The notes under the pieces: model-generated | What the model was told of the DNA's origin: nothing | Database searches by the model: none | What the model saw: the letters and a program-made list of their open reading frames with translations, nothing else | Position numbers and translations under genes: made by a program | Assembly: GCA_030745885.1 (NCBI GenBank) | Contig: JASLNR010000042.1 | Location: 1-15,105, forward strand | Reading direction: 5' to 3' | Source: Candidatus Thalassarchaeaceae archaeon | Lineage (GTDB): Archaea > Thermoplasmatota > Poseidoniia > Poseidoniales > Thalassarchaeaceae | Length of the DNA: 15,105 nucleotides | In this document: positions 1 to 7,901 of the stretch, piece by piece | Position numbering within the stretch: position 1 is the stretch's first letter | Layout: the number at the start of each line of letters is the position of its first letter

Positions 1-1
1 C

Positions 2-2623
2 GAGGAACCCGCTCCCCCGCCACCACCACCGGGCTTCCCGCCCCCATCGCTGGATTCCCTTCCTTCCATGGAAATTGACGACTCAGAGGATCAGACCGCG
101 ACCGATGACGATTCACTAGGGGATGAGTTCAGTATCCCTCCCCCGCCACCACCACCGGGCTTCCCACCGCCATCGTTGAATTTGGATATCCCAGTGGGCG
201 ACTCAGATTCGGAGCAAGAGGATGTCACAGATGAGGCCCCCCTCGAACCCGAAGACCACTTTTCGATTGACTCTCTAGCAGACTCCCTCTCACTGTTGGG
301 TGGTGATTGGCCTGAGCCCGGGACCGAGATTGAATCGGGGCCCGAGATGGAACCGGAGCCCGAGACAGAGGATGAGGCTGAACAGGACTTAACTCAAACC
401 TCTCAGGTTGCAGAGGCAATCGATGCTTTCGGACTTGTCCGCGAATCCGAAGAGCAGCAGTTCATCAAGGCTCAGGCAGCTAGACCTTCCCCATTCCTGA
501 GGCCTGCTGCTGAGGTTGATTCAATCCCCGGTGACAAGCTCCATGCTACCCTCAGCGAGACCGAGAAGGCGATCTTGAACCCGGACGGTTCCGTGCGAAG
601 GCAGTTTATCGATGGTGAACTAATTCTGAGAAACGCGAGCAAGAAGCACAGGGCTTGGGATATCGAGGTCCATTTGGAATCTATCGAATCCACTGATTTC
701 GGTGAGAAGATCTCCACGGTGAAGGAATTAGATGCTACCGAGGACACGGTGATTCCATACACGGCATCCGGACCGAGAATGCTCTTACTGAAGGAGAGTA
801 TTGACACCGAACCCAACCGCGACAAGGAATCTAGCCTCTCGCTTGTATTCTCCAATAACCCCCAGGAAATCGAAATCAACGTCGAGATTGAGAATATTTC
901 CCCCGTGCCCCTCTACGACGTTGAGGTCAAGAGGGCGGTCCCTGCTTCCTTCATACTGCCAGATGACCGTGTTTACAGTGTCGAGGATGAATCCGTGATC
1001 TGGGACATAGGCAGGCTGAACATCGGTGAGAGCCGAACCCTCTCGCTTTCAGCTCAGGTTTTGACTGATGCTATCGAGAAGATTCGCGCGGGCGTCTGCT
1101 CGGCGACCTACTCTGCAGAGGCGACAGTGTCCCGAGCCAGATTCGATAGGGTCCATGGCTCGGGTCGCCAGTTCTCCTACGTTACAGCCATCGAGGACGA
1201 CCGACCGGAGGTTTGGCACTGCACCTGTGTGTTCGAGAACAAGTCTTCCTTCGTGGTGGCCCTCTCCGGGGCTACCGTCAGACTCGCTGGAAGGGACGAG
1301 CCGATTCTGGATGTCTCAGATATTCGCCAGGACGTACCGCCCGAAGGCAGGTGGGACTCCATGGTGAAGCGTGTTGAGTCGGAGGACCAACCGAGCTTCA
1401 CGCAGGAGGTGCGCTTCTCCATTCTGCCCCGAGTCTCAGTACATTCCTCGGGCACAGTGGAGCTGAAGGAACAGCAGCTAACTGTGCTGGATGCCATTCT
1501 CCAGAAGAGGTACGATAAGTCCCGCATCAAGTCCTATGTATCATCCGACATCGAGACCGCTGTCATGTTTGAGAACACGGGTTCTTCCATCATCAATGTG
1601 GTTCGGATTCTCGATGATATCCCCGGAATCTTCGAGGCGCCTTCGATGGAGCAAGTCACCATCGAGATGGATGGCTCGGAGCTGAGTGACGATCAGTACC
1701 GAATTGAAGTTGTCAATGGTGTCCAATTGGAGGAGAAGCACATTTCTCCTGATAGTGAGGGTCACGGAATGCGAGTAACCGTCGGAACATCGGCTCCTCT
1801 CGGGCTTCAACCAGGAAAGACGCTAATCATCAGATACCCCCTCCACGCCCCAGACCCGTCTCCTAGGAACAAGATGCTAGCAGCTCCAATCAGGGTTGAC
1901 TTCAGTTCAGAGAGGTTCGGGCCGGTGGCCACGAGGAGTGTAGAGCGACCTCCAAAAATTAGTGTCGTCCATCGTAGGAGGAATATCAGCACCGGAAAGG
2001 AGGTCTTCCCCGGTGGAGCGCCGGGGCGGTACGAGATACTTCTGATGTTCTACAACAACTCAGACAGCGCCCTAGAGGACCTCGCCCTCCATGACGTTGT
2101 CCCGGGAACCTTCACTATAGAGGGTTCAACTATCCGCTCTGACAAAGAAGGAGAGAGGGATGCCTCGATGACCAAGGAGTCGGCTCGCGAAGGTAACCAA
2201 GTCACTTGGGCTATCGGTAGGATTCAGCAGGACGAGCGCGTAGAGGTGCTGTACTCCATACAAGGCGATCCCGAAGCAGAGTACAAGGTCACGGACGCCC
2301 AAGACTTCCACGGCGCCACCTTTGGGGAAGAGGTCGACGAGGAGCCGAACATCCCCGAATGGATCGAGATCGATGAACCCGAACTCCTAACGCCACCTAC
2401 CAAAGCCTACCTTGATGGCATCGAGGCCGACCACACCGAGGACTATACGGCCCATGCCGAGGACGGTTCCGATGAAGATGCGCCAGAGGATGCGCAGGAC
2501 TACGAGCCCGACGAGGAAGAGGCCGAGCCAACTCCGCCTGGGAAGCCCTGTCCCGCCTGCGGTGGAGATGTTGGAATTGGGGCTTCTCTGTGCTCGGTGT
2601 GCGGTTTCACCTTCTCCACGTGA
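2..2623 (+). CDS. Large acidic protein with polyproline repeats, DUF11-like beta repeats and C-terminal zinc ribbon (5'-truncated)
   Basis: The reading frame is open from base 2, so the first in-frame ATG (68) is probably internal and the true start lies before the window. From that ATG 851 residues follow. Order: a low-complexity Pro/Asp/Glu region (about 1-135) with two PPPPPPGFPPPS motifs; a beta-rich segment; then three repeats resembling DUF11 (surface-protein beta domain), each with a core such as FENTGSSIINV or YNNSDSALEDL followed by D-V/I-P-x-x-F, and two closed by WDIGRL or WAIGRI. The acidic tail ends in a zinc ribbon (C828-P-A-C831 and C842-S-V-C845). No signal peptide or membrane segment is visible, so a cytoplasmic location is inferred, though the missing N-terminus could change this. 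The gene precedes the DUF106 insertase by 55 nt. Function is unknown; a scaffold or adaptor role is only a guess. Confidence 0.9.
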   Translation, partial: EEPAPPPPPPGFPPPSLDSLPSMEIDDSEDQTATDDDSLGDEFSIPPPPPPPGFPPPSLNLDIPVGDSDSEQEDVTDEAPLEPEDHFSIDSLADSLSLLGGDWPEPGTEIESGPEMEPEPETEDEAEQDLTQTSQVAEAIDAFGLVRESEEQQFIKAQAARPSPFLRPAAEVDSIPGDKLHATLSETEKAILNPDGSVRRQFIDGELILRNASKKHRAWDIEVHLESIESTDFGEKISTVKELDATEDTVIPYTASGPRMLLLKESIDTEPNRDKESSLSLVFSNNPQEIEINVEIENISPVPLYDVEVKRAVPASFILPDDRVYSVEDESVIWDIGRLNIGESRTLSLSAQVLTDAIEKIRAGVCSATYSAEATVSRARFDRVHGSGRQFSYVTAIEDDRPEVWHCTCVFENKSSFVVALSGATVRLAGRDEPILDVSDIRQDVPPEGRWDSMVKRVESEDQPSFTQEVRFSILPRVSVHSSGTVELKEQQLTVLDAILQKRYDKSRIKSYVSSDIETAVMFENTGSSIINVVRILDDIPGIFEAPSMEQVTIEMDGSELSDDQYRIEVVNGVQLEEKHISPDSEGHGMRVTVGTSAPLGLQPGKTLIIRYPLHAPDPSPRNKMLAAPIRVDFSSERFGPVATRSVERPPKISVVHRRRNISTGKEVFPGGAPGRYEILLMFYNNSDSALEDLALHDVVPGTFTIEGSTIRSDKEGERDASMTKESAREGNQVTWAIGRIQQDERVEVLYSIQGDPEAEYKVTDAQDFHGATFGEEVDEEPNIPEWIEIDEPELLTPPTKAYLDGIEADHTEDYTAHAEDGSDEDAPEDAQDYEPDEEEAEPTPPGKPCPACGGDVGIGASLCSVCGFTFST
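12..178 (+). repeat. 126-bp-period in-frame repeat encoding a polyproline motif
   Basis: Bases 12-39 and 138-165 are identical (28 bp), and similarity continues to about 52 and 178. The offset is 126 bp, or 42 codons, so both copies encode PPPPPPGFPPPSL in the same frame. The acidic linker between them is Asp/Ser/Glu-rich. More copies may lie before the window, because the first sits at its edge. Confidence 0.85.
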
Positions 2624-2678
2624 ATGAATCCATCACGGAATCCCTCACCGAAGTGTTATTCTTGTCGCATTTTTCCGT

Positions 2679-3611
2679 ATGCACATGGCCTCAGAGCAAT
2701 CCGGCGGCGACGCTCAGGCCGAGGCCATGTCATCCATGATGGTCCCGATGCTCTTTCTTCTGGGCATGATGGTGCTACTGATGGTGAATCCCGGAATCCG
2801 CAATGCTCTCTCCGACGGCGCTGGAACCGTCATCGAGCCAATGTTGCCATTTCACCAAGATTACTTCGTTCCTACCGTTTTCATCATCGGCTCCTCAATC
2901 ATGGTAGTGAATACGGTGATCCGCTCTTTCTTCATGGATCCCTTACAGCAGGCCCACTTCTCCCATAGGAGCCGCCAGGTTGGCAAGCAACTCAGGGAGG
3001 CAAGGATGGCTAGGGACACAGCGAGGGCGGACAAGATGCAGAAGATGCAGATGGAGATGATGCCCGAGCAGATGCAGATGCAGTCCTCAATGATGAAACC
3101 GATGATGTTCACGATGATCTTCATCATCGCTATTTTCAGTTGGATGGCTGGGTCTGTTGAGGTCTTCAAGGTCGAATCCGTCAGCCTGCCATGGAAGCCG
3201 ATGTGGAACTTCAACTCAAAGGTCATGTGGATTTTCCCTGCTTGGATTGCAACTTACATTGCCATGAGCGCACCATTGGGCCGAATCGTCGATCGCCACA
3301 TCAAACTCTTCAGGTACTCACAGCACCCCCTCGTCCTGTCTGGTGACAAGATCCCCGAACCCCTCATCCACATGCTAGAGGATGAGAGGAAGCCGGGCTC
3401 TGCCTCCCAAAGGGCTCACCGTGCTCAGAGGAGGGCAGGTCCGAAGAAGACTGGCAAGCAGAGTAACCTGCCTCCTCAGACTCGCTCGGGCAACCTTCAC
3501 GCCTCCCCCCCGAAGGAAGGCACTACTTGTCCATCGTGTGATTCCGACTTGATTTCTAGGACTCCTAAAGGGGTTCTGAGGTGCGACGTCTGCCGCAATG
3601 AGTGGAGGTGA
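2679..3611 (+). CDS. DUF106 family membrane protein (archaeal YidC/Oxa1/EMC3-like insertase) with C-terminal zinc ribbon
   Basis: This 310-residue protein matches the archaeal DUF106 layout, a family placed in the YidC/Oxa1/Get1/EMC3 superfamily of membrane-protein insertases. Hydrophobic segments lie near residues 20-36, 63-82, 141-157 and 183-200. Between the second and third is a charged coiled coil (about 97-135) that becomes methionine-rich: 12 Met between residues 120 and 146. After the last segment comes a basic tail (about 215-280) and a zinc ribbon, C284-P-S-C287 and C302-D-V-C305, beyond the usual family core. An ATG two codons downstream (2685) is an equally possible start, and no clear ribosome binding site favours either. 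It overlaps cmk by 14 nt, and DUF106-cmk-truB is a known archaeal arrangement. Role in membrane-protein insertion is inferred from family. Confidence 0.9.
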   Translation: MHMASEQSGGDAQAEAMSSMMVPMLFLLGMMVLLMVNPGIRNALSDGAGTVIEPMLPFHQDYFVPTVFIIGSSIMVVNTVIRSFFMDPLQQAHFSHRSRQVGKQLREARMARDTARADKMQKMQMEMMPEQMQMQSSMMKPMMFTMIFIIAIFSWMAGSVEVFKVESVSLPWKPMWNFNSKVMWIFPAWIATYIAMSAPLGRIVDRHIKLFRYSQHPLVLSGDKIPEPLIHMLEDERKPGSASQRAHRAQRRAGPKKTGKQSNLPPQTRSGNLHASPPKEGTTCPSCDSDLISRTPKGVLRCDVCRNEWR

Positions 3612-4149
3612 GATTCTGGTTATTATAACCATCAGCGGCCCTCCTGGTAGTGGCACATCGACCCTTGTCAGCAAACTCACTCAAGCGTACGAATGGGACT
3701 CTCTCAACGGTGGGGATGTATTCCGTAAGGAGGCGGCCCGCCGGGGGCTCTCGGTCGAGGATCTCAGCGCAGTGGCCAAGGGTGATCTAGACATTGACAG
3801 GGCTCTAGATGCCCTTCTGCAGGAACTGATGTCCGCAGAGGAATCTCCCGAGATTATCGAGAGCAGACTGTGCGGTTGGTGGGCCTACCGGATGGGAATC
3901 GACTGTCTGAGGGTGTGGGTGGCTGTTTCAGAGGGGGAGAGGGCACGCCGTATAAAAAATCGAGAGGGCGGCGACTTTGAGGACTGCCTCAAGCGTGCAA
4001 AGCAGCGCCAGAGGGATGATATGGAGCGCTATCGCATCCTCTACGGCATAGATCTCGATGACCTCTCCCCCTACAATCTAGTCATCGAAGCGGATGAAAA
4101 GGACGAGGATGAGGTTTTTGCCATAGTTCATTCTAATCTGGGAAAGTGA
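3598..4149 (+). CDS. cmk: Cytidylate kinase, archaeal type
   Basis: Cytidylate kinase phosphorylates CMP and dCMP to the diphosphates using ATP, in pyrimidine salvage and nucleotide balance. The 183-residue length fits the archaeal family. The P-loop is GPPGSGTST at residues 14-22, with the Thr variant typical of archaeal enzymes. An NGGDVFR segment follows (about 37-43). The lid and C-terminal part carry RRIKNREGGDFE and ERYRILYGIDLDDLS, both characteristic of archaeal Cmk. The ATG start overlaps the DUF106 stop by 14 nt. A strong Shine-Dalgarno-like GGAGGTGA (3604-3611) lies just after this ATG rather than before it, so the true start could be a few codons later, where only non-canonical codons occur. 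The downstream gene begins 6 nt after the stop, so this is an operon. Confidence 0.95.
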   Translation: MSGGEILVIITISGPPGSGTSTLVSKLTQAYEWDSLNGGDVFRKEAARRGLSVEDLSAVAKGDLDIDRALDALLQELMSAEESPEIIESRLCGWWAYRMGIDCLRVWVAVSEGERARRIKNREGGDFEDCLKRAKQRQRDDMERYRILYGIDLDDLSPYNLVIEADEKDEDEVFAIVHSNLGK

Positions 4150-4155
4150 GACTGC

Positions 4156-5142
4156 ATGTCTGAAGAGGAGAATTGGGTCCTCGACTCGTCTGCAAAGACG
4201 AACCCGTCTTATGGCTGCAATCCTAAAGACCGCCCCTTGGAGGAACTCCTAGGGTGTGGAGTCATCGTCATCGACAAGCCTCCTGGACCAACGAGCCACC
4301 AACTGACCGCTTGGGCGAGGAACCTCCTGGGAATTGCAAGGATTGGCCATGGAGGCACTCTAGATCCGTTTGCTACGGGCCTCCTGACTCTGTTGTGTGG
4401 GAGGGCTACCAAGCTCACGGGAGTATTGCTGAAGAAGCCTAAGCGCTATGTCTCCGTGCTACGCTTCAAGAAAGGAGTTGATTTAGCCGAAATTTCCAGC
4501 CTACTGGAGAAAATGACAGGGGAGATTTACAACGTTCCCCCGAAGGAATCCGCCGTTAAGGTTCAGGTTCGTTCACGCATCATCCAATCCGCCCAATTAA
4601 TCGATTATGACGAAGCAAGCAGGGTCTTCGTCGTCGCTTTCCAATGCGATGCCGGCACCTATGTGCGCACCCTGGCCAAGGATTTCGGTCTGCTAATGGG
4701 GACTGAATGCCAACTCTTGGAACTCCACAGGGAGGGTAGTGGTGGCTTCAATGACACGATGGCTTGCACCATGCAACAACTAACCGACGCGACCTTTCTT
4801 TGGCGTGAACACGATGATGGAAGGGGCCTGACTAGGATTCTCGCCCCAGTGGAGAGCATCTTGGACGAACTTCCCAGAATCGTTGTTAAGGATGGGGCAG
4901 TTGCCGCGGTATCTCACGGCGCCCCACTAGCTAGGCCGGGCGTTGTCAGTGCCCCCAAGAACCTGTCAGCAGGATCCAGCGTGCTGATTTACAGCCTCAA
5001 GGGCGAAGTCGTGGCACTTTCGACTTTGAGCGTGGCCACGGACTCGTTGCCAAGAATGAGGGCTGGACAGGTGGCCACAGCCCAGACGGTAATGATGCCA
5101 CCAGGGATCTACCCGCAGACTTGGGTCAAGGAACAGAGATAG
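4156..5142 (+). CDS. truB: Cbf5/TruB family RNA pseudouridine synthase with PUA domain
   Basis: This is the archaeal Cbf5 (dyskerin/TruB) pseudouridine synthase, which converts uridine to pseudouridine in rRNA as the catalytic part of H/ACA RNPs and at U55 of tRNA. The N-terminal DRPLEELLGCGVIVIDKPPG (26-45) is typical of archaeal Cbf5. The catalytic aspartate is D70 in GHGGTLDPFATG. Other family motifs are KRYVSVLRF (96-104), VPPKESAVK (127-135) and GTYVRTLAKDFGLLMG (167-182). A PUA RNA-binding domain occupies about 239-312. Length (328) is normal. It follows cmk by 6 nt and is the last gene of the plus-strand run. No H/ACA guide RNA or partner protein (Nop10, Gar1, L7Ae) gene is visible in the window. 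Confidence 0.95.
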   Translation: MSEEENWVLDSSAKTNPSYGCNPKDRPLEELLGCGVIVIDKPPGPTSHQLTAWARNLLGIARIGHGGTLDPFATGLLTLLCGRATKLTGVLLKKPKRYVSVLRFKKGVDLAEISSLLEKMTGEIYNVPPKESAVKVQVRSRIIQSAQLIDYDEASRVFVVAFQCDAGTYVRTLAKDFGLLMGTECQLLELHREGSGGFNDTMACTMQQLTDATFLWREHDDGRGLTRILAPVESILDELPRIVVKDGAVAAVSHGAPLARPGVVSAPKNLSAGSSVLIYSLKGEVVALSTLSVATDSLPRMRAGQVATAQTVMMPPGIYPQTWVKEQR

Positions 5143-5351
5143 CCCTTAGGCCGCCTCGTGCTCTTCGTAAATCCACTCGTCAGTCTCCAGACGTATCTTC
5201 AGTACCATCATTTTCGCACACACACCACCGGGCCGACTACCGAAATAGTCGAGCGCGGTACCCCAATTTCGCCCCCACTCCCGGTATAACCATTGCCTAG
5301 ATTTTATTGATTATCGGCCAAACGTCCCACTGGATGGGGTGCCAATGGGGC
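5143..5351. other. Convergent intergenic gap between truB and the surface-protein gene
   Basis: This 209-nt gap separates two genes whose 3' ends face each other. It holds a perfect 6-bp inverted repeat, CGACTA/TAGTCG with a 6-nt loop, at 5234-5251, and a T-rich stretch ATTTTATT at 5301-5308. The latter could help end truB transcription on the plus strand, since archaeal termination often uses T tracts. The minus strand also carries a short open frame, listed separately. Nothing else is recognised. Confidence 0.6.
5146..5211 (-). CDS. Possible 21-residue microprotein (doubtful)
   Basis: From a double ATG on the minus strand (5206-5211) a frame of 21 codons runs to TAA at 5146-5148, rich in Glu and aromatic residues (ends TDEWIYEEHEAA). 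A GGTGGTG lies about 9 nt before the ATG, and an A/T-rich AATAAAAT box lies on the same strand near 5301-5308. The frame stays open upstream for another 30 or so codons with protein-like content (WGTALDYFGSRPGG) but has no ATG, GTG or TTG beyond a GTG at 5221-5223. It could be a microgene, the tail of a decayed gene, or chance. Confidence 0.2.
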   Translation of the reverse strand: MMVLKIRLETDEWIYEEHEAA

Positions 5352-7784
5352 TCACTTCCGACGCTCGAACTCCTTCTTCACTCTACGAGGGCCCATCTGG
5401 AGGAAGACCAAGGAAGCGAGAATGATGCATACGGAAATGAATATCACGACATTGCCGGGATCGGACTTTCCACCGGAATTATCTGGCTGTTCGACTGTAA
5501 TGATGGCTTCAAGCAGGTTGTTGGTTTCGTCAGTCTCCTGAATCGAGGCTGTTCCATCGATTTCTACCATGACGGTCAATTCTTGGCTCGCCTCGTTAAG
5601 TTGTGCGTCACACACAGCCATCTTCAGACCTCCAGGCTCAATGGAGTCTATCGAATCTGAACCAACTAGGATTCCATTGAGATGGCAGTGAAAGGGCACG
5701 TCATAGGCAGCTCCACGACCCTCGTTCCTGACGAAACCGACGATTTCCACTACATCGCCCTGGACAAGTGTGACTGAGGAAACTCCACCGTATCTCACTT
5801 CAACGGACTCAACCATTAGGTCAGGCTTGGCCGTAACAATAACCTCGATGTCCTGTGATACCTCCGTCGTACCGTCGCTGACTGTGAGCCTCAGAGTCTG
5901 CGCGCCCGGCTCCACCGGAGTCAAGGATAGAATCCCTTGGGGGCTAACTGTGGCCCATGATCGGCTGGTCGATATGACGAGTGAGTCTGTATCGGGATCG
6001 AAGATTGCTGGTTCGATGATACTGGTCTCACCGAGCTCGATGTACACAGCCAGCGGCAGCCCCCCAATAACAGGTGGGTCAGGCACTGGAGCGACATTGA
6101 CGATGAAGGAGTCTGACCATGAGTTTCCACGCTGATCGCTGACCGAGACGTTCACCGTGGCAGAGCCAAAAGCGTCTAAATTTGGCTGGATCCTAAGGTT
6201 GTGGCCTTCTCCTGAGGCATTCACGAGACTGGTATTCGTGCTTTCTGCTGCCACGGTAAGGGCTTCTCCAGTCGTGATGTCGTCTATGCAGCGAGACGGC
6301 ATGGCGATGATAAGCCCGCCTTCGTCCTCTTGCAGGTGCAGATCATCCATGGCCAGACACTCGGGATCGAGGTCCCATTCCACGTGGTAGCCACCCGAAA
6401 TGGACATCGATTTGATGTGCACGACTGTAGTCTCCCCCGTCCCGTTGGAAGACCACTGGAAACGTGCTGCGACGCCCACCTCCAAAGTATCACCGACTTC
6501 AGGAAGCGCATTCCCGATAGGGACGCTGAACGAGAACTCCCCGAGTTCCATTGGACGAGTGTGAACGAGGTAGTTGCCAATACTGAAGAGGACATAGCTC
6601 GCTGGAGCAGAAAGTCCGCCAGTCTTTCCAGTGATGCTTCCCGCGACTACCAGTTGCGGGTCGTTGACATCCACCCTCGCTCTCGAAACGCATCCGTCTT
6701 CAACGTCTATGCGTATCCGCAGGAGGGGATTGGATAGATTCAGAAGATCTCCTGAACGTATCTCGGTGTAGTCCTCATCGATATCATCAGACACGGCCCA
6801 AATAGTGTGGTTTCCACTACCATAGGTGTGGATTCTGCCTAGTTCCTGTTGGGCTGGGACTTCGACTTCGAAGGCCCAGTACGCCTCCCCCGTTCCATCT
6901 GGGGTCAGGCCGCACGAATCTTGTGACAGTCCTACGGTATGCCCGTCAAATGGACCGAAATCCAACACCGGGGCCTCTATGTTATGGGCAACATGCTTCG
7001 CTCTGGTATTCTCGAAGGAGTACCAAGGCTGGTGGAATTTAACTCGCAGACCGACTGCATCGACCCTCACCTCCGAGTCGTCATCGGTGCCCACCGAGAC
7101 ATAGTCGACGGTGAACTGAGTGCTCTCCAACTTGTCCCAGTCCCATTCAACGTACTCGTCGAGAGAGACGACGAGTGGAATGGCCATCCTGTCGATCCCA
7201 TCTAGGGTCCTTGCGTAAGACTGGACCAGCCTATCAGCACCATGATTTTGCATCAGGACGTTGACCTCATCTTCATTCAGCGCGTCAGGGATTGAGAAGT
7301 ACAGCACCAGTGAGACGTTCTCGATGTTCAGGTCATGCAGCCCGGGAAACGAGTATCCGCTCATTGTGATATCCGGTCCCTTCGACCAAGAGTAGAAATC
7401 GTCCGGTTCTCCGAAGGTCGCGTTCGAGCCGGTGGAACTCGCGCTGGACCATGCTGTGAATTCGGCGAAGTTTTCGGGCCTTGCATGGGTGAAAGATAGC
7501 TCACCGTCTGCGACCATTCCGATGGAGAATTCCGCTTGATTCGTGGAGAATCCAGTGGTGGTGCTAATCACCCATTCCTCAGGGTCATCGAAGCCTCCTG
7601 CAGGAAGCAGTTCCACTGACTCGGCCGAGATCACCGTATCGGCCATTCCGATTGGCGAGGCTGATGCCATCATTAGCAATGAGAGCAGCACAGCGGACGT
7701 CCTTCGAGCCCCTAGCACGAACTCAACGACCCCGCGTCGCGCTTCAAGGCGTTGGTGGATAGTGCGTTGTGGGTATGTATGCAT
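5352..7784 (-). CDS. Secreted surface protein with cadherin-like and CARDB domains and C-terminal membrane anchor
   Basis: With the ATG at 7784 the protein has 810 residues. A Sec-type signal begins at ARRTSAVLLSLLMMA and probably ends after SPIGMA. A large beta-rich ectodomain with many N-x-S/T sites follows. Two cadherin/Ig-like domains lie near 490-567 and 568-650 (the second has the FDPDTDSL and LSLTPV pattern), then a CARDB adhesion domain at about 653-765 (starts KPDLMVESV; contains NEGRG and ETDETNN). A single membrane helix (about 777-798) and a basic tail RRVKKEFERRK complete it, so it is anchored with the bulk outside. Start is uncertain: an ATG at 7823 would run through the divergent promoter, and a GTG at 7718 gives a more normal signal-peptide length. 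Ligand unknown; a role in adhesion or cell-surface structure is inferred. Confidence 0.88.
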   Translation of the reverse strand: MHTYPQRTIHQRLEARRGVVEFVLGARRTSAVLLSLLMMASASPIGMADTVISAESVELLPAGGFDDPEEWVISTTTGFSTNQAEFSIGMVADGELSFTHARPENFAEFTAWSSASSTGSNATFGEPDDFYSWSKGPDITMSGYSFPGLHDLNIENVSLVLYFSIPDALNEDEVNVLMQNHGADRLVQSYARTLDGIDRMAIPLVVSLDEYVEWDWDKLESTQFTVDYVSVGTDDDSEVRVDAVGLRVKFHQPWYSFENTRAKHVAHNIEAPVLDFGPFDGHTVGLSQDSCGLTPDGTGEAYWAFEVEVPAQQELGRIHTYGSGNHTIWAVSDDIDEDYTEIRSGDLLNLSNPLLRIRIDVEDGCVSRARVDVNDPQLVVAGSITGKTGGLSAPASYVLFSIGNYLVHTRPMELGEFSFSVPIGNALPEVGDTLEVGVAARFQWSSNGTGETTVVHIKSMSISGGYHVEWDLDPECLAMDDLHLQEDEGGLIIAMPSRCIDDITTGEALTVAAESTNTSLVNASGEGHNLRIQPNLDAFGSATVNVSVSDQRGNSWSDSFIVNVAPVPDPPVIGGLPLAVYIELGETSIIEPAIFDPDTDSLVISTSRSWATVSPQGILSLTPVEPGAQTLRLTVSDGTTEVSQDIEVIVTAKPDLMVESVEVRYGGVSSVTLVQGDVVEIVGFVRNEGRGAAYDVPFHCHLNGILVGSDSIDSIEPGGLKMAVCDAQLNEASQELTVMVEIDGTASIQETDETNNLLEAIITVEQPDNSGGKSDPGNVVIFISVCIILASLVFLQMGPRRVKKEFERRK

Positions 7785-7791
7785 AACGGTT

Positions 7792-7798
7792 GATATAC
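7792..7798 (+). promoter_or_regulatory. Putative TATA box of tRNA-His, possibly bidirectional
   Basis: GATATAC lies about 28-34 nt before the mature tRNA-His 5' end, the usual place of an archaeal TATA box. Its complement GTATATC faces the surface-protein gene and would place a minus-strand start near 7767, upstream of the GTG at 7718 but downstream of the ATG at 7784. Confidence 0.5.
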
Positions 7799-7825
7799 GG
7801 ACCGACTCACGCTGGGGGCACACTT

Positions 7826-7901
7826 GGCTGTGATGGTGTAGCGGTTAGCACGGTGGGTTGTGGTCCCGCCGGCCCGGGTTCAAGTCCCGGTCACGGCCCC
7901 A
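7826..7901 (+). tRNA. tRNA-His (anticodon GTG)
   Basis: The sequence folds as a complete cloverleaf. The acceptor stem 7827-7833 pairs with 7891-7897. The D stem is GTGT/GCAC, the anticodon stem GTGGG/CCCGC, the anticodon loop TTGTGGT with anticodon GTG, the variable loop has 4 nt, and the T arm is CCGGG/CCCGG with loop TTCAAGT. The histidine identity element is gene-encoded: G at -1 (7826) faces discriminator C73 (7898). The 3' CCA is also encoded (7899-7901). The gene stands alone on its strand, with a TATA-like box about 30 nt upstream, and its last base directly abuts the stop codon of ribA on the other strand. No intron is seen. Confidence 0.96.

Noticed and set aside
7700..7784. Twin-arginine (Tat) signal on the surface protein because of Arg pairs before the hydrophobic stretch
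   Set aside because: The residues after the Arg pairs (GVVEF, TSAVL) do not fit the Tat consensus; a Sec signal explains the segment.
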